A stretch of 13,663 bases of DNA, taken from assembly GCA_047517625.1 (NCBI GenBank), contig JAKZSO010000160.1:1-13663 (forward strand), in the 5' to 3' direction. Below the pieces are notes generated by a model, which was given only the letters and a program-made list of their open reading frames with translations, searched no databases and was not told the origin of the DNA. Made by a program: the position numbers and the translations under genes. The DNA is from JABHVE01 sp047517625 (GTDB taxonomy: Bacteria; Pseudomonadota; Alphaproteobacteria; UBA2966; CAIVPW01). This document shows positions 1 through 7,334 of this stretch, piece by piece (the stretch's first letter is position 1; every line of letters starts with the position of its first letter).

Positions 1-2335
1 CTGCGGTGAAGCACAGGATGGGAGCAAGCCAAGCCGTCAGATGATTGAAAACATGGTCCAGCACCGTGCGCACCGAGCGCCGAGCAACCGATGCTGCCCC
101 GTCGCAATAAAGAGAATCCTTGCGAATATCGAAATAAAAGCTGGACAGATCCACGGTGCAAAAATTGTACAGGGCCACGAACATCTTGTGGAATTCAAAA
201 TCATCCGCGGTCTGGCGCACCAGGGCGTCCAGTTCCGACAGCCGGTGAAGAACCCAGCGTTCGAGTTCAGGCATTTCCGCCGGATCAATGCGCTCGGCAT
301 CGGAGAAATCGGAAAGGTTGCCGAGCAAATAGCGCAGCGTGTTGCGCAGCCGACGGTAGGCATCTACTTGGCTTTTGACGATTTCGTCACCGATGCGCAG
401 GTCTTCGGAATAGTCCGACGATACCACCCACTGGCGCAGGATATCGGCGCCGAACTGATCCGTGATTTTTTCCGGCGCGGTGACGTTGCCCAGGGATTTC
501 GACATCTTGCGGCCTTGCGAATCCATCACGAAGCCATGGGTCACGACAGCCTCATAGGGAGCTCTGCCACGGGTGCCAGATGATTCTAAAAGCGACGAAT
601 GAAACCAGCCCCGGTGTTGATCAGAGCCCTCTAGGTAGAGCGATGCCGGCCATGCCAAATCCGCATCCTGCTCCAATACAAAGGCGTGGGTGGAGGCGGA
701 ATCAAACCACACATCCAAGGTGTCCGACGATGCTTCGTATTTTTCTGGGTCGTGGTCGGTTCCAAGGAACCGCTTGGGGTCGCCATCAAACCAGCAGTCG
801 CCGCCCCGGTCCCGGAAGGCCTCGAGAATACGATGGTTGACCGCCTCGTCTCGCAAAAGCTCGAACGTATCCTTGTCGTAGAACACGGTGATCGGCACCC
901 CCCAGGAACGCTGCCGGGAAACCACCCAGGCGGGGCGGCTTTTGATCATGGACTGGATCCGTCTGCGCCCGGAATCCGGCACCCACCGGACTTCATCGAT
1001 GGCGGCCAAAGCCTTGGCACGCAAGTCGTTGGTGTCCATGGAGATAAACCACTGGGGCGTATTGCGGAAAATCACCGGCGCCTTTGAGCGCCACGAATGG
1101 GGGTAGGAATGGGTGATTTTGCCCCGGCCCAACAGGGTGCCTGCGGCGATCATGGCTTCGCACACTGGGTCGTCGGCCTTGAACACATGCTGGCCGGCAA
1201 ACATCGGAACATGATCCAGGAACGTGCCATCTTCGCCGACCGTAAAGGGCACTTCGATGCCATGTTCCTGGGCCAAGACGAAATCGTCAGCGCCATGCCC
1301 CGGGGCGATGTGGACAAAGCCGGAGCCAGTATCCATTTCGACGAAATTCGCCGCCAACACTGGCACATCGAAATCGTAGCCTTTGCCCCGCCAGGGATGG
1401 GACAGGGTCGCCCCGGCAACCACCTGGCCGGAGAATTCGGAGACAATATTGCGGCCCGTGATTCCCACCTCGGCGCACACTTGGTCCACCAAAGGCACGG
1501 CCAGAACGATTTCTTCCCCCACCCGGGCCAAGCTGCCGGCGGCGGCCTCTGTCACACCCAGGCGCACATAGCTCTGATCCGGCGCCACCGCGACGGCGCG
1601 GTTGCCGGGCATGGTCCACGGCGTGGTAGTCCAGATGATCACGGCGGCCCCGGCGATTTCCGCCGGCCCGTCGATGACTGGAAAACGGACAAAAATCGTG
1701 GTCGATTCGTGGTCGTGATACTCCACCTCGGCCTCAGCCAGAGTGGTCTTTTCCACCGGCGACCACATGACAGGTTTGGACCCCCGGTACAGGCCGCCAT
1801 TCATGACGAACTTCATCAGCTCGGCGGCGATTTGAGCTTCGGCGGAGAACTTTATCGTGGTGTAGGGGTTCGCCCAGTCGCCCATCACGCCGAGGCGCTG
1901 GAATTCCGCGGACTGAATTTCGATCCATTTTTCCGCAAAGCGGCGGCATTCCGCGCGCAGTTCAAGGACAGGAACCTCGTCTTTGTCTTTGCCCTGCTTG
2001 CGGTATTGCTGCTCGATCTGCCACTCAATCGGCAAGCCGTGGCAATCCCAACCGGGCACATAATTGGCGTCCTTGCCCATCATCTGTTGGGATCGATTGA
2101 CCACGTCTTTCAAAATCTTGTTGAGCGCGGTGCCGATGTGGAGGTGGCCGTTGGCGTATGGCGGGCCATCATGGAGGATGAATTTTTCGCGGCCCCGGGC
2201 GTCGTCGCGCAGGCGTTGGAACAGGTCCATTTCCCGCCAGCGTTCCAGCATGACGGGTTCGGCCTTGGGCAGCCCGGCTTTCATAGGAAAGTCGGTGCGT
2301 GGCAAAAATACGGTGGATCGATACTCGGCGGGCAT
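1..2335 (-). CDS. ileS: Isoleucyl-tRNA synthetase, 3' end cut by window edge
   Basis: Class I aminoacyl-tRNA synthetase that charges tRNA-Ile in the cytoplasm and edits mis-activated valine. 778 residues are visible; the family usually has about 930-950, so the end of the anticodon-binding region and the C-terminal zinc-binding part lie beyond the left edge. Reading the minus strand gives the N-terminal signature GPPYANGHLHIGT (HIGT at residues 66-69, where HIGH is usual), WTTTPWT of the CP1 editing domain (residues 235-241), HIAPGHGADD (342-351), and KMSKSLGN (KMSKS at 610-614, bases 494-508). The anticodon-binding domain begins near YRRLRNTLRYLLGNL. The frame is open throughout. The ATG at 2335 is chosen because an AAGG Shine-Dalgarno (2344-2347) sits 8 bases upstream. 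It follows ribF by 141 bases in the same direction, a common proteobacterial order. Identification is secure; the only oddity is the HIGT variant. Confidence 0.97.
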   Translation of the reverse strand, partial: MPAEYRSTVFLPRTDFPMKAGLPKAEPVMLERWREMDLFQRLRDDARGREKFILHDGPPYANGHLHIGTALNKILKDVVNRSQQMMGKDANYVPGWDCHGLPIEWQIEQQYRKQGKDKDEVPVLELRAECRRFAEKWIEIQSAEFQRLGVMGDWANPYTTIKFSAEAQIAAELMKFVMNGGLYRGSKPVMWSPVEKTTLAEAEVEYHDHESTTIFVRFPVIDGPAEIAGAAVIIWTTTPWTMPGNRAVAVAPDQSYVRLGVTEAAAGSLARVGEEIVLAVPLVDQVCAEVGITGRNIVSEFSGQVVAGATLSHPWRGKGYDFDVPVLAANFVEMDTGSGFVHIAPGHGADDFVLAQEHGIEVPFTVGEDGTFLDHVPMFAGQHVFKADDPVCEAMIAAGTLLGRGKITHSYPHSWRSKAPVIFRNTPQWFISMDTNDLRAKALAAIDEVRWVPDSGRRRIQSMIKSRPAWVVSRQRSWGVPITVFYDKDTFELLRDEAVNHRILEAFRDRGGDCWFDGDPKRFLGTDHDPEKYEASSDTLDVWFDSASTHAFVLEQDADLAWPASLYLEGSDQHRGWFHSSLLESSGTRGRAPYEAVVTHGFVMDSQGRKMSKSLGNVTAPEKITDQFGADILRQWVVSSDYSEDLRIGDEIVKSQVDAYRRLRNTLRYLLGNLSDFSDAERIDPAEMPELERWVLHRLSELDALVRQTADDFEFHKMFVALYNFCTVDLSSFYFDIRKDSLYCDGAASVARRSVRTVLDHVFNHLTAWLAPILCFTA

Positions 2336-2377
2336 CAGATTTGCCTTATCAATACGGCTGCGGGCGTGGCGATTCTT

Positions 2378-2400
2378 CCGGCCCCGGGTTAAAGGGCCGG
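2378..2400 (-). other. GC-rich hairpin in the ribF-ileS gap (ileS leader)
   Basis: A 7-bp perfect stem (CCGGCCC / GGGCCGG) encloses a 9-base loop about 43 bases upstream of the ileS start codon. No T-tract follows it on either strand, so it is not a classical intrinsic terminator. Nothing resembling a T-box can be seen. It may be a structured leader or simply chance in GC-rich DNA. The rest of the 141-base gap (2336-2476) shows only the ileS Shine-Dalgarno. Confidence 0.25.
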
Positions 2401-2476
2401 GCCCGTAATTCGTTGCAGCAGCAGTATTGTCCGCGCATCGACCATCAACATGGTTTACCAGCGCTCCGGCATGGTG

Positions 2477-3442
2477 TCACGCCATGAAGCGGTCTTGCCC
2501 GTAGCCGGGGTCAGCCAGGATGCGCCGGGCGTTGGCAGAGTCGCCATCCATCGCCGCGGACAGCGCCTTGGTGGACTCGAACTTGGCTTCCGGCCGCAGA
2601 TATTCCACCAGAGCCACGCACATGTGGCGCCCGTACAGGCCCTTGTCGAAATCGAATAGATGGACTTCGAGCAACGGCACATCGCCTTCAAACATCGGCC
2701 GGATGCCAAGGTTGGCGACTCCCGGCCGCCACTGGTCTTCGCCTTCGAGCCGTACCCGGACGGCGTAGATACCGAATTTCGGTCGCAGCACGTTGCCCAA
2801 ATCAAGGTTTGCGGTGGGGTAGCCAAGATCGTGACCGCGCGACGCACCCGGGCGTACCCGGCCTAAAATCTCCCACCACGCGCCCAGATGCTCGGCGGCC
2901 TTGACCGGGTCACCCGCGCGCAAGTGCCGGCGCACGTGGCTGGAGCCAAACACATCGTGGGAGCCTTCGACGCCGACCGGCGCAACCACGGTCAAGCCGA
3001 ACCCGTGTGCATTGGCTTTGGCTTCCAGGAACGCTTGATCGCCCGCGCGGTTGTGGCCAAAGGCGAAATCATAACCGGTGACCACGTGGCGCGCTTGCAG
3101 CCCGCCCACTAAATACTTGGCGACGAAATCTCCTGCGGTTGTTTGCGAAAACGCCCGGGTGAACGGCACCGCCACCATCACATCGACGCCCAAATCCTGA
3201 AACCGCGCGGCCTTGGATCGAAACGGCGTTATCCGGTAGGGGTCCTCTCCGGGCGCAAACAAATCCCGGGGATGGGGCTCGAAGGTAAGCACCGCAGAGG
3301 GCGCGCCCAACTCCCGGGCCGCGCGCACCGCGGTGTCGATGACTACCTTGTGGCCGCGATGCACCCCATCGAAATTGCCCAGCGCGACGGCCGCGCCGGT
3401 GGCGGCGGCTGGTGGATTATCGAGATGGCGCAAAACGATCAT
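2477..3442 (-). CDS. ribF: Bifunctional riboflavin kinase / FAD synthetase
   Basis: Cytoplasmic enzyme that phosphorylates riboflavin to FMN and adenylylates FMN to FAD. At 321 residues it has the usual length. The N-terminal FMN adenylyltransferase domain carries the nucleotidyltransferase signature GNFDGVHRGH (22-31), FEPHPRD (54-60), GYDFAFGHNRAG (123-134) and SSHVRRHL (167-174). The C-terminal riboflavin kinase domain starts near residue 190 with GRVRPGASRGHDLGYPTANL (194-213), followed by NLGIRPMF (244-251) and the LEVHLFDFDKGLYG block (258-271). The ATG at 3442 fits the usual N-terminus, about 20 residues before GNFDG. No convincing Shine-Dalgarno precedes it. It lies upstream of ileS on the same strand, probably co-transcribed, and is divergent from the quinone oxidoreductase gene 62 bases away. 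Confidence 0.97.
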   Translation of the reverse strand: MIVLRHLDNPPAAATGAAVALGNFDGVHRGHKVVIDTAVRAARELGAPSAVLTFEPHPRDLFAPGEDPYRITPFRSKAARFQDLGVDVMVAVPFTRAFSQTTAGDFVAKYLVGGLQARHVVTGYDFAFGHNRAGDQAFLEAKANAHGFGLTVVAPVGVEGSHDVFGSSHVRRHLRAGDPVKAAEHLGAWWEILGRVRPGASRGHDLGYPTANLDLGNVLRPKFGIYAVRVRLEGEDQWRPGVANLGIRPMFEGDVPLLEVHLFDFDKGLYGRHMCVALVEYLRPEAKFESTKALSAAMDGDSANARRILADPGYGQDRFMA

Positions 3443-3451
3443 TGAAGCGGC

Positions 3452-3480
3452 TGTATAGTGGAGGCCCGCAAAAGCGACAA
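3452..3480 (-). promoter_or_regulatory. Candidate sigma-70-type promoter for ribF-ileS
   Basis: On the minus strand TTGTCG (3475-3480, 4 of 6 to the -35 consensus) is separated by exactly 17 bases from TATACA (3452-3457, 4 of 6 to the -10 consensus). The -10 box ends only 9 bases before the ribF ATG, so a transcript from it would have almost no leader. The same AT-rich patch read on the plus strand (TATAGT, 3454-3459) could serve as the -10 box of the divergent gene, but no matching -35 is visible. This is pattern matching only. Confidence 0.3.
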
Positions 3481-3504
3481 GAATCTAACGATCGAAGGTC
3501 GTCG

Positions 3505-4479
3505 ATGACACACGCAATCGTTCAGTACGAGGCCGGGGGGCCGGAGGTTTTCGCCTGGGAAGCGGTGATTGTGCCCGATGCGGGACCGGGCGAAGCGTCG
3601 GTTCGCCATACGGCGATCGGGGTAAATTACATTGACGTGTATCACCGCATGGGCAAATACCCGATCCCCGAATTCCCCATCACAATCGGCATGGAGGCGG
3701 CTGGTGTCGTCGAAGCCGTGGGCGACGGTGTGGAGACTGTTTCCGTCGGCGACCGGGTGGCCTATGCGACCCGGCCCATCGGCGCGTACGCAGAGGCCCG
3801 GGTCATTGACGCCTCGCGACTGGTCAAAATCTCCAAAACAATTGCCGACCAGGATGCGGCGACCCTGATGCTAAAGGGCATGACCGCAGCCTATTTGTTG
3901 ACCCGCACCCACCCGGTCCAGCCGGGAGAATTTGTGCTGGTCCAAGCGGCGGCCGGAGGCATGGGGCTGTACCTGTGCCAGTGGGCCAAAGCCCTGGGAG
4001 CCACGGTCATCGGGACGGTGTCGACACCGCGAAAGGCGGCCCTCGCTAAAGGCCACGGTTGCGACCACGTCATCAACTATACGACCGAGGATTTTACGGA
4101 CCGGACGTTGGAACTCACCAACGGGCGCGGCTGCGATGTTGTCTACGACGGGGTCGGAAAGGCGACCTTTGCGAGATCGCTTGAGGCGTTGGCCACCCTC
4201 GGCCACATGGTCACGTTCGGCAATGCGTCGGGGTCCGTGGCGAATGTGGAAATTCCCACGCTAGCGGCGAAATCCCTGACCCTTTCCCGGCCCAGTCTGT
4301 TCCATCATACAGAGCGCCCCGAACAGCTAAATGCCTTGGCTGAAGCGGTTTTCAACGCGGTTCAGGTGGGATCGCTCGTCCCAGAAGTCGGCCAGGTATA
4401 TCCCTTAAAAGACGCGGCCCAAGCGCATATGGATTTAGAGGCGAGAGCCACCGCCGGCGCTACGGTTTTGCTACCCTGA
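3505..4479 (+). CDS. Quinone oxidoreductase (zinc-free MDR family, QOR-like)
   Basis: A 324-residue NAD(P)H-dependent oxidoreductase of the medium-chain dehydrogenase/reductase superfamily, quinone oxidoreductase branch; it probably reduces quinones or related enones in the cytoplasm. Visible features are the GroES-like N-terminal half with GVNYIDVYHRMGKYP (39-53) and GMEAAGVVEAVGDGV (62-76), then the Rossmann half with AAAGGMG (148-154), AKALGATVIGTVST (161-174), and VVYDGVGKATF (212-222). The zinc-binding cysteines of alcohol dehydrogenases are absent, as expected for QOR. The frame is open upstream to 3412, but the ATG at 3505 is chosen because the family N-terminus (MxxAIxxxxxGGPE) begins there. 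A GAAGG Shine-Dalgarno (3494-3498) sits 6 bases before it. It is divergent from ribF and followed 14 bases after its stop by a large hairpin, so it is likely monocistronic. The exact substrate cannot be read from the sequence. Confidence 0.93.
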   Translation: MTHAIVQYEAGGPEVFAWEAVIVPDAGPGEASVRHTAIGVNYIDVYHRMGKYPIPEFPITIGMEAAGVVEAVGDGVETVSVGDRVAYATRPIGAYAEARVIDASRLVKISKTIADQDAATLMLKGMTAAYLLTRTHPVQPGEFVLVQAAAGGMGLYLCQWAKALGATVIGTVSTPRKAALAKGHGCDHVINYTTEDFTDRTLELTNGRGCDVVYDGVGKATFARSLEALATLGHMVTFGNASGSVANVEIPTLAAKSLTLSRPSLFHHTERPEQLNALAEAVFNAVQVGSLVPEVGQVYPLKDAAQAHMDLEARATAGATVLLP

Positions 4480-4493
4480 AGCACGAGGTGGCC

Positions 4494-4541
4494 CGGAGCA
4501 CGATCTGGCCAGATGGAACCATTTGGCCGGATCGTGCTCTG
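4494..4541 (+). terminator. 23-bp hairpin after the quinone oxidoreductase gene (candidate terminator or REP-like repeat)
   Basis: Arms 4496-4516 and 4519-4539 are 21 bases each, with only two mismatches. Both become U-G or G-U wobbles in RNA, so the stem is fully paired, with a two-base AA centre (about a 4-base loop in practice). One more wobble and a C-G pair extend it to 4494-4541. It starts 14 bases after the stop codon. There is no T-run after either arm, so a classical Rho-independent terminator is not proven. A mobile palindromic repeat or an mRNA 3'-end protecting structure are alternatives. Confidence 0.45.
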
Positions 4542-4575
4542 TCAACGCATTGATTTCGTGGGACATCGGCAGGCG

Positions 4576-4596
4576 TGCTTAAGGGAACCTTAAGCA
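4576..4596. promoter_or_regulatory. Perfect 9-bp inverted repeat upstream of cheZ (candidate operator)
   Basis: TGCTTAAGG, a 3-base GAA spacer, then CCTTAAGCA: an exact palindrome that stands out by its lower GC content. It lies 48 bases before the cheZ GTG. It could be a binding site for a dimeric regulator or a small stem in the 5' leader. No convincing -35/-10 pair, sigma-28 or sigma-54 promoter could be placed around it. Confidence 0.4.
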
Positions 4597-4644
4597 TCCC
4601 CGTGCAATCTTTGCCCCTCTGTTCGGGAGCACCGGGGACAAGCC

Positions 4645-5295
4645 GTGAACGCAATAGATATTGATACATTGAATGTCCGCATCCGCGGCTTGGTGGATGT
4701 TCTTCGCGACGAAGAGCAAGACCAGGTGGGGATCGCCGACGTGGCCAGCGTGGCCGAAGTACTGATCACCATCATGCAGCGCTATTTCGGCACCATCGAC
4801 GTGTCGCTGTACCAAGAATTCCAAGAACTTTCGAGCCACATTGTCCAAACGCGAACGGAGATTGCCAAGCTTCAGGCCGGGAAAATTCAGGGCGAGAAAC
4901 TCCCCAGCGCCGACCAGGAATTGGACGCCATTGTCGGGGCCACCGAAGAAGCCACAAACACCATTATAGCAGCCGCCGAAGAAATGATGGAAGCCGATGG
5001 CTCGGACCCCGAGGTCTACAAGGGCGTCGTCGACGCGGCCTGCATGCGCATTGTCGAGGCCTGCTCATTCCAAGACATCACCGGCCAGCGTATCCAGAAA
5101 GTCGTCGGAACGCTGACGTACATTGAAGACCGGATTTCCCAACTGCTGAGCGCCCACGGTGTCGCCGTCTCGGAAGAAGAAGAGCGTGCGGTGGCCGACG
5201 AAGAGGACGTATCCGGCGACGAGGCGTTGTTGAACGGCCCCCAGCTTGCCGGCGAAGGCAACGATCAGGACGAAATCTACGCGCTGTTCGATTAG
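4645..5295 (+). CDS. cheZ: CheZ-family protein phosphatase (CheY-P phosphatase)
   Basis: A 216-residue, mostly helical acidic protein of the CheZ family, which dephosphorylates CheY-P and so resets the flagellar motor signal. The active-site helix signature is VEACSFQDITGQRIQKVV (137-154). D144 and Q148 correspond to the catalytic Asp and Gln of E. coli CheZ (QDLTGQ). After a long-helix region (about 1-170) comes an acidic linker (176-205), then a C-terminal peptide NDQDEIYALFD (206-216), equivalent to the tail of CheZ that binds CheY. The start is a GTG at 4645 with GGGGA (4634-4638) as Shine-Dalgarno. No other chemotaxis or flagellar gene is in view; it stands alone between a metabolic gene and the polysaccharide operon, with which it converges. 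Family membership is strong; that it acts on the main motility CheY is inference. Confidence 0.9.
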   Translation: MNAIDIDTLNVRIRGLVDVLRDEEQDQVGIADVASVAEVLITIMQRYFGTIDVSLYQEFQELSSHIVQTRTEIAKLQAGKIQGEKLPSADQELDAIVGATEEATNTIIAAAEEMMEADGSDPEVYKGVVDAACMRIVEACSFQDITGQRIQKVVGTLTYIEDRISQLLSAHGVAVSEEEERAVADEEDVSGDEALLNGPQLAGEGNDQDEIYALFD

Positions 5296-5418
5296 TGCAG
5301 ATCGCGCCCCTTGAGGGCGCGTGAATCTGAACGGCAAAGACGAGGTGCAGATCAGATCGTGGCGTGCTTCGTTGACGTTTGCTGCTTCGCAGCATTGGCG
5401 CCGCGTAAATCTGAATCG
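5296..5418. repeat. Two related hairpin-bearing units in the convergent gap
   Basis: Unit 1 (5296-5331) and unit 2 (5346-5415) both begin with TGCAGATC (5296-5303, 5346-5353). They end with GCGTGAATCTGAA (5319-5331) and GCGTAAATCTGAA (5403-5415), one mismatch in 13. Within each unit the outer CAGAT and ATCTG can pair, so each folds with a central stem: CGCGCCC/GGGCGCG in unit 1, TGCTGC/GCAGCA (5380-5394) in unit 2. The gap codes for nothing else. This looks like a duplicated palindromic element that may also end transcription from both sides. Confidence 0.45.
5303..5321. terminator. Short GC hairpin just after cheZ (candidate terminator)
   Basis: A perfect 7-bp stem CGCGCCC/GGGCGCG with a 5-base loop, starting 8 bases after the cheZ stop codon and lying between two converging transcription units. 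No T-tract follows on either strand, so termination would have to be Rho-assisted or by RNA structure alone. Confidence 0.35.
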
Positions 5419-5423
5419 AAAAC

Positions 5424-7325
5424 CTAAGAAGCCGCGGCGGCGGACTGGGCCCCAGACCCACCCGGATATTCCGGAACTAGATCAGACAAAATGGAGCGGG
5501 TTTCGTCGCTGCGATTTTCAGCCGCCGCGGCCTGGAGCTGATCGATCCTTGGGGCCAACATCTTGTATTCGATCACCGGCGCGGCGCCGAACAGGACCCC
5601 GTTCAAGCCGGTGGCGCGCAAATTTTCGGATTCGTGGAAAAGAGCCTCGGTCAGCTTTTCGCCAGGACGCAGGCCGGTGAATTCGATTGCCACATCCTTG
5701 CCGGGGCGTTTGCCCGACAACCGGATCATCTGCCGGGCAAGATCTTGGATGCGCACCGGCTCGCCCATGTCCAACACAAACACCGTATCCGCACCGGCGA
5801 CCTCGGGTGGAATAGCCGAGGCCTGGAGCACCAGCTCCACGGCTTCGTTGACGGTCATGAAATAGCGCGTGGCGTCCGGGTCGGTTACAGTGAGCGACCC
5901 CCCGGCTGCGAGCTGTCGCTGGAACAACGGGATCACCGATCCGGTGGAGCCCAAGACATTGCCGAACCGCACCGTGACAAACCGGGTTGACCCAACGTCT
6001 TGGGCATTGAGGCTTTGGCAATAGAGCTCCGCAACCCGTTTCGACGCGCCCATGACTCCGGCGGCGCCCACGGCTTTGTCGGTGGAAATCAGCACCATGG
6101 CCAATGCGTCAACTTTACGCGCGGCCTCGGCCACGTTGCGGGTGCCGATGACGTTGGTCAGCACCGTTTCGTTGGGATTGGCTTCCGCCAAGGGCACGTG
6201 CTTGAGTGCGGCGGCGTGGAAAATCAGCTCTGGCCGTTCCCCCGCAAATATTTCATCGAGGCGCCCGGCATCGCGCACATCGCCGAGATACGCCGCCCGG
6301 GATATCTCCGGAGACGTCTCAGATAATTCCTGATCGATGGCGTACAGATTGAACTCACCGTTATCAACTAGCGCCAATTGGCTGGGGCCAAGATCGGCGA
6401 TCTGACGCACAAGTTCGGCGCCAATGGTGCCCCCCGCTCCAGTCACCAGCACCCGGCGATTTTCGATCAAGGTGCGCATGGCGGTGCGGTCAAGCACCGT
6501 TTGGGGGCGGCCCAACAAATCCTCGATGGCCACCTTGCGGACTTCGATGGGTTCGCCGCCGAGGTCGGTCATGCGAGGGACCCGGCCCATGGCCATGCCC
6601 AACGCCTCAGCTTGGTCAACAATCCCGCGCACCACCGGCCCATCCAGGGACGCGCCCGCCAAGATGATCCGGTGTGGGCGTTTGTTCTTGGCATCCAGCG
6701 CCGCCACCACTGATTTAAGCTCCGAAATGGCGCCAAGCACCCGAACGCCGCGGATGTCGCGGCCGACGCGGCCGGGCCGGTCATCGACAATGCCCACCAC
6801 ACGGTAAGGCGATGACTTGGACCGGGCCATTTCGCGGATAAACGCTTCGGCCGCGTCACCGGCGCCAACAACCAGGGCTGGCACTTGGGCAGGGTCGGCG
6901 CGGTCGAAGACCGCGCGGAAGTTTCCGTCTTTCAGTGCCCGGTACAAGAACCGTGGCACGGTCAGCATCACGATCAACAGCGCCCAGTTGATGGGGACAG
7001 CCGATCGCGGGTAGGCCTCTAAGCGCGTCAGTACGAACAGAACCGGCAGGAAAATCGCCACCGCGATGCTCACAGAGCGGACGATAGCGATCAGATCGTT
7101 GATCGAAGCGTAATGCCAAATGCCCCGGTACAGCCCCGAGCGCCAAAACACCAGCCCGCAAACCAGGGTGAACAACGCCGTGCCTTGCCACAAAAACCCA
7201 AGCGGCTGGACCGCCCCCTGGGCGCCATAGCGGACCAACAATGACAGCTCGAAACTCGCCGCCGCCATGAAAACGTCATGGCTGGCGACGGTCGCGATGC
7301 GAATATTAAATGGAATGGGCTTCAC
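5424..7325 (-). CDS. Membrane-bound UDP-sugar 4,6-dehydratase (WbpM/CapD/PglF type)
   Basis: A 633-residue protein of the long WbpM/CapD/PglF family, which converts UDP-HexNAc to a 4-keto-6-deoxy sugar for surface polysaccharide. The N-terminus has about four membrane segments (roughly 12-32, 45-61, 84-100, 111-124). A first nucleotide-binding-like domain (LVVGAGDAAE, 151-160) follows, then the catalytic SDR domain with GAGGTIG (296-302), FHAAALKHVP (369-378), LISTDKAV (412-419) and VMGASKR (424-430). As known for this family, the catalytic Tyr of YxxxK is replaced by Met (M425, K429). GLRPGEKLTEALF (551-563) is the usual C-terminal block. The Ala/Ser-rich last 15 residues are low complexity. 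The start is a GTG at 7325, preceded by AAAGGA at good spacing. It is the last gene of the operon, 9 bases after the sugar-phosphate transferase gene. Exact substrate (UDP-GlcNAc is likely) is inference. Confidence 0.93.
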   Translation of the reverse strand: MKPIPFNIRIATVASHDVFMAAASFELSLLVRYGAQGAVQPLGFLWQGTALFTLVCGLVFWRSGLYRGIWHYASINDLIAIVRSVSIAVAIFLPVLFVLTRLEAYPRSAVPINWALLIVMLTVPRFLYRALKDGNFRAVFDRADPAQVPALVVGAGDAAEAFIREMARSKSSPYRVVGIVDDRPGRVGRDIRGVRVLGAISELKSVVAALDAKNKRPHRIILAGASLDGPVVRGIVDQAEALGMAMGRVPRMTDLGGEPIEVRKVAIEDLLGRPQTVLDRTAMRTLIENRRVLVTGAGGTIGAELVRQIADLGPSQLALVDNGEFNLYAIDQELSETSPEISRAAYLGDVRDAGRLDEIFAGERPELIFHAAALKHVPLAEANPNETVLTNVIGTRNVAEAARKVDALAMVLISTDKAVGAAGVMGASKRVAELYCQSLNAQDVGSTRFVTVRFGNVLGSTGSVIPLFQRQLAAGGSLTVTDPDATRYFMTVNEAVELVLQASAIPPEVAGADTVFVLDMGEPVRIQDLARQMIRLSGKRPGKDVAIEFTGLRPGEKLTEALFHESENLRATGLNGVLFGAAPVIEYKMLAPRIDQLQAAAAENRSDETRSILSDLVPEYPGGSGAQSAAAAS

Positions 7326-7334
7326 AGTATTCCT

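Noticed and set aside
1097..2392. A 431-codon open frame on the plus strand
   Set aside because: It is wholly antisense to ileS. Its His/Gly/Arg-rich product shows no known motif, whereas the minus frame gives a clear IleRS with HIGT, editing and KMSKS motifs in register. High GC content creates such frames.
2336..2476. A T-box or other riboswitch before ileS
   Set aside because: No T-box sequence or antiterminator-like arrangement is visible. The only structure is a short GC hairpin, and proteobacterial ileS is not normally T-box controlled.
3412..3504. A 31-residue N-terminal extension of the quinone oxidoreductase
   Set aside because: It would overlap ribF. The GAAGG Shine-Dalgarno and family N-terminus support the ATG at 3505.
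4523..4539. A sigma-54-like GG...GC pair upstream of cheZ
   Set aside because: The spacing between GG and GC is 9 rather than 10 bases, and the match lies inside the hairpin arm, so it is explained by that structure.
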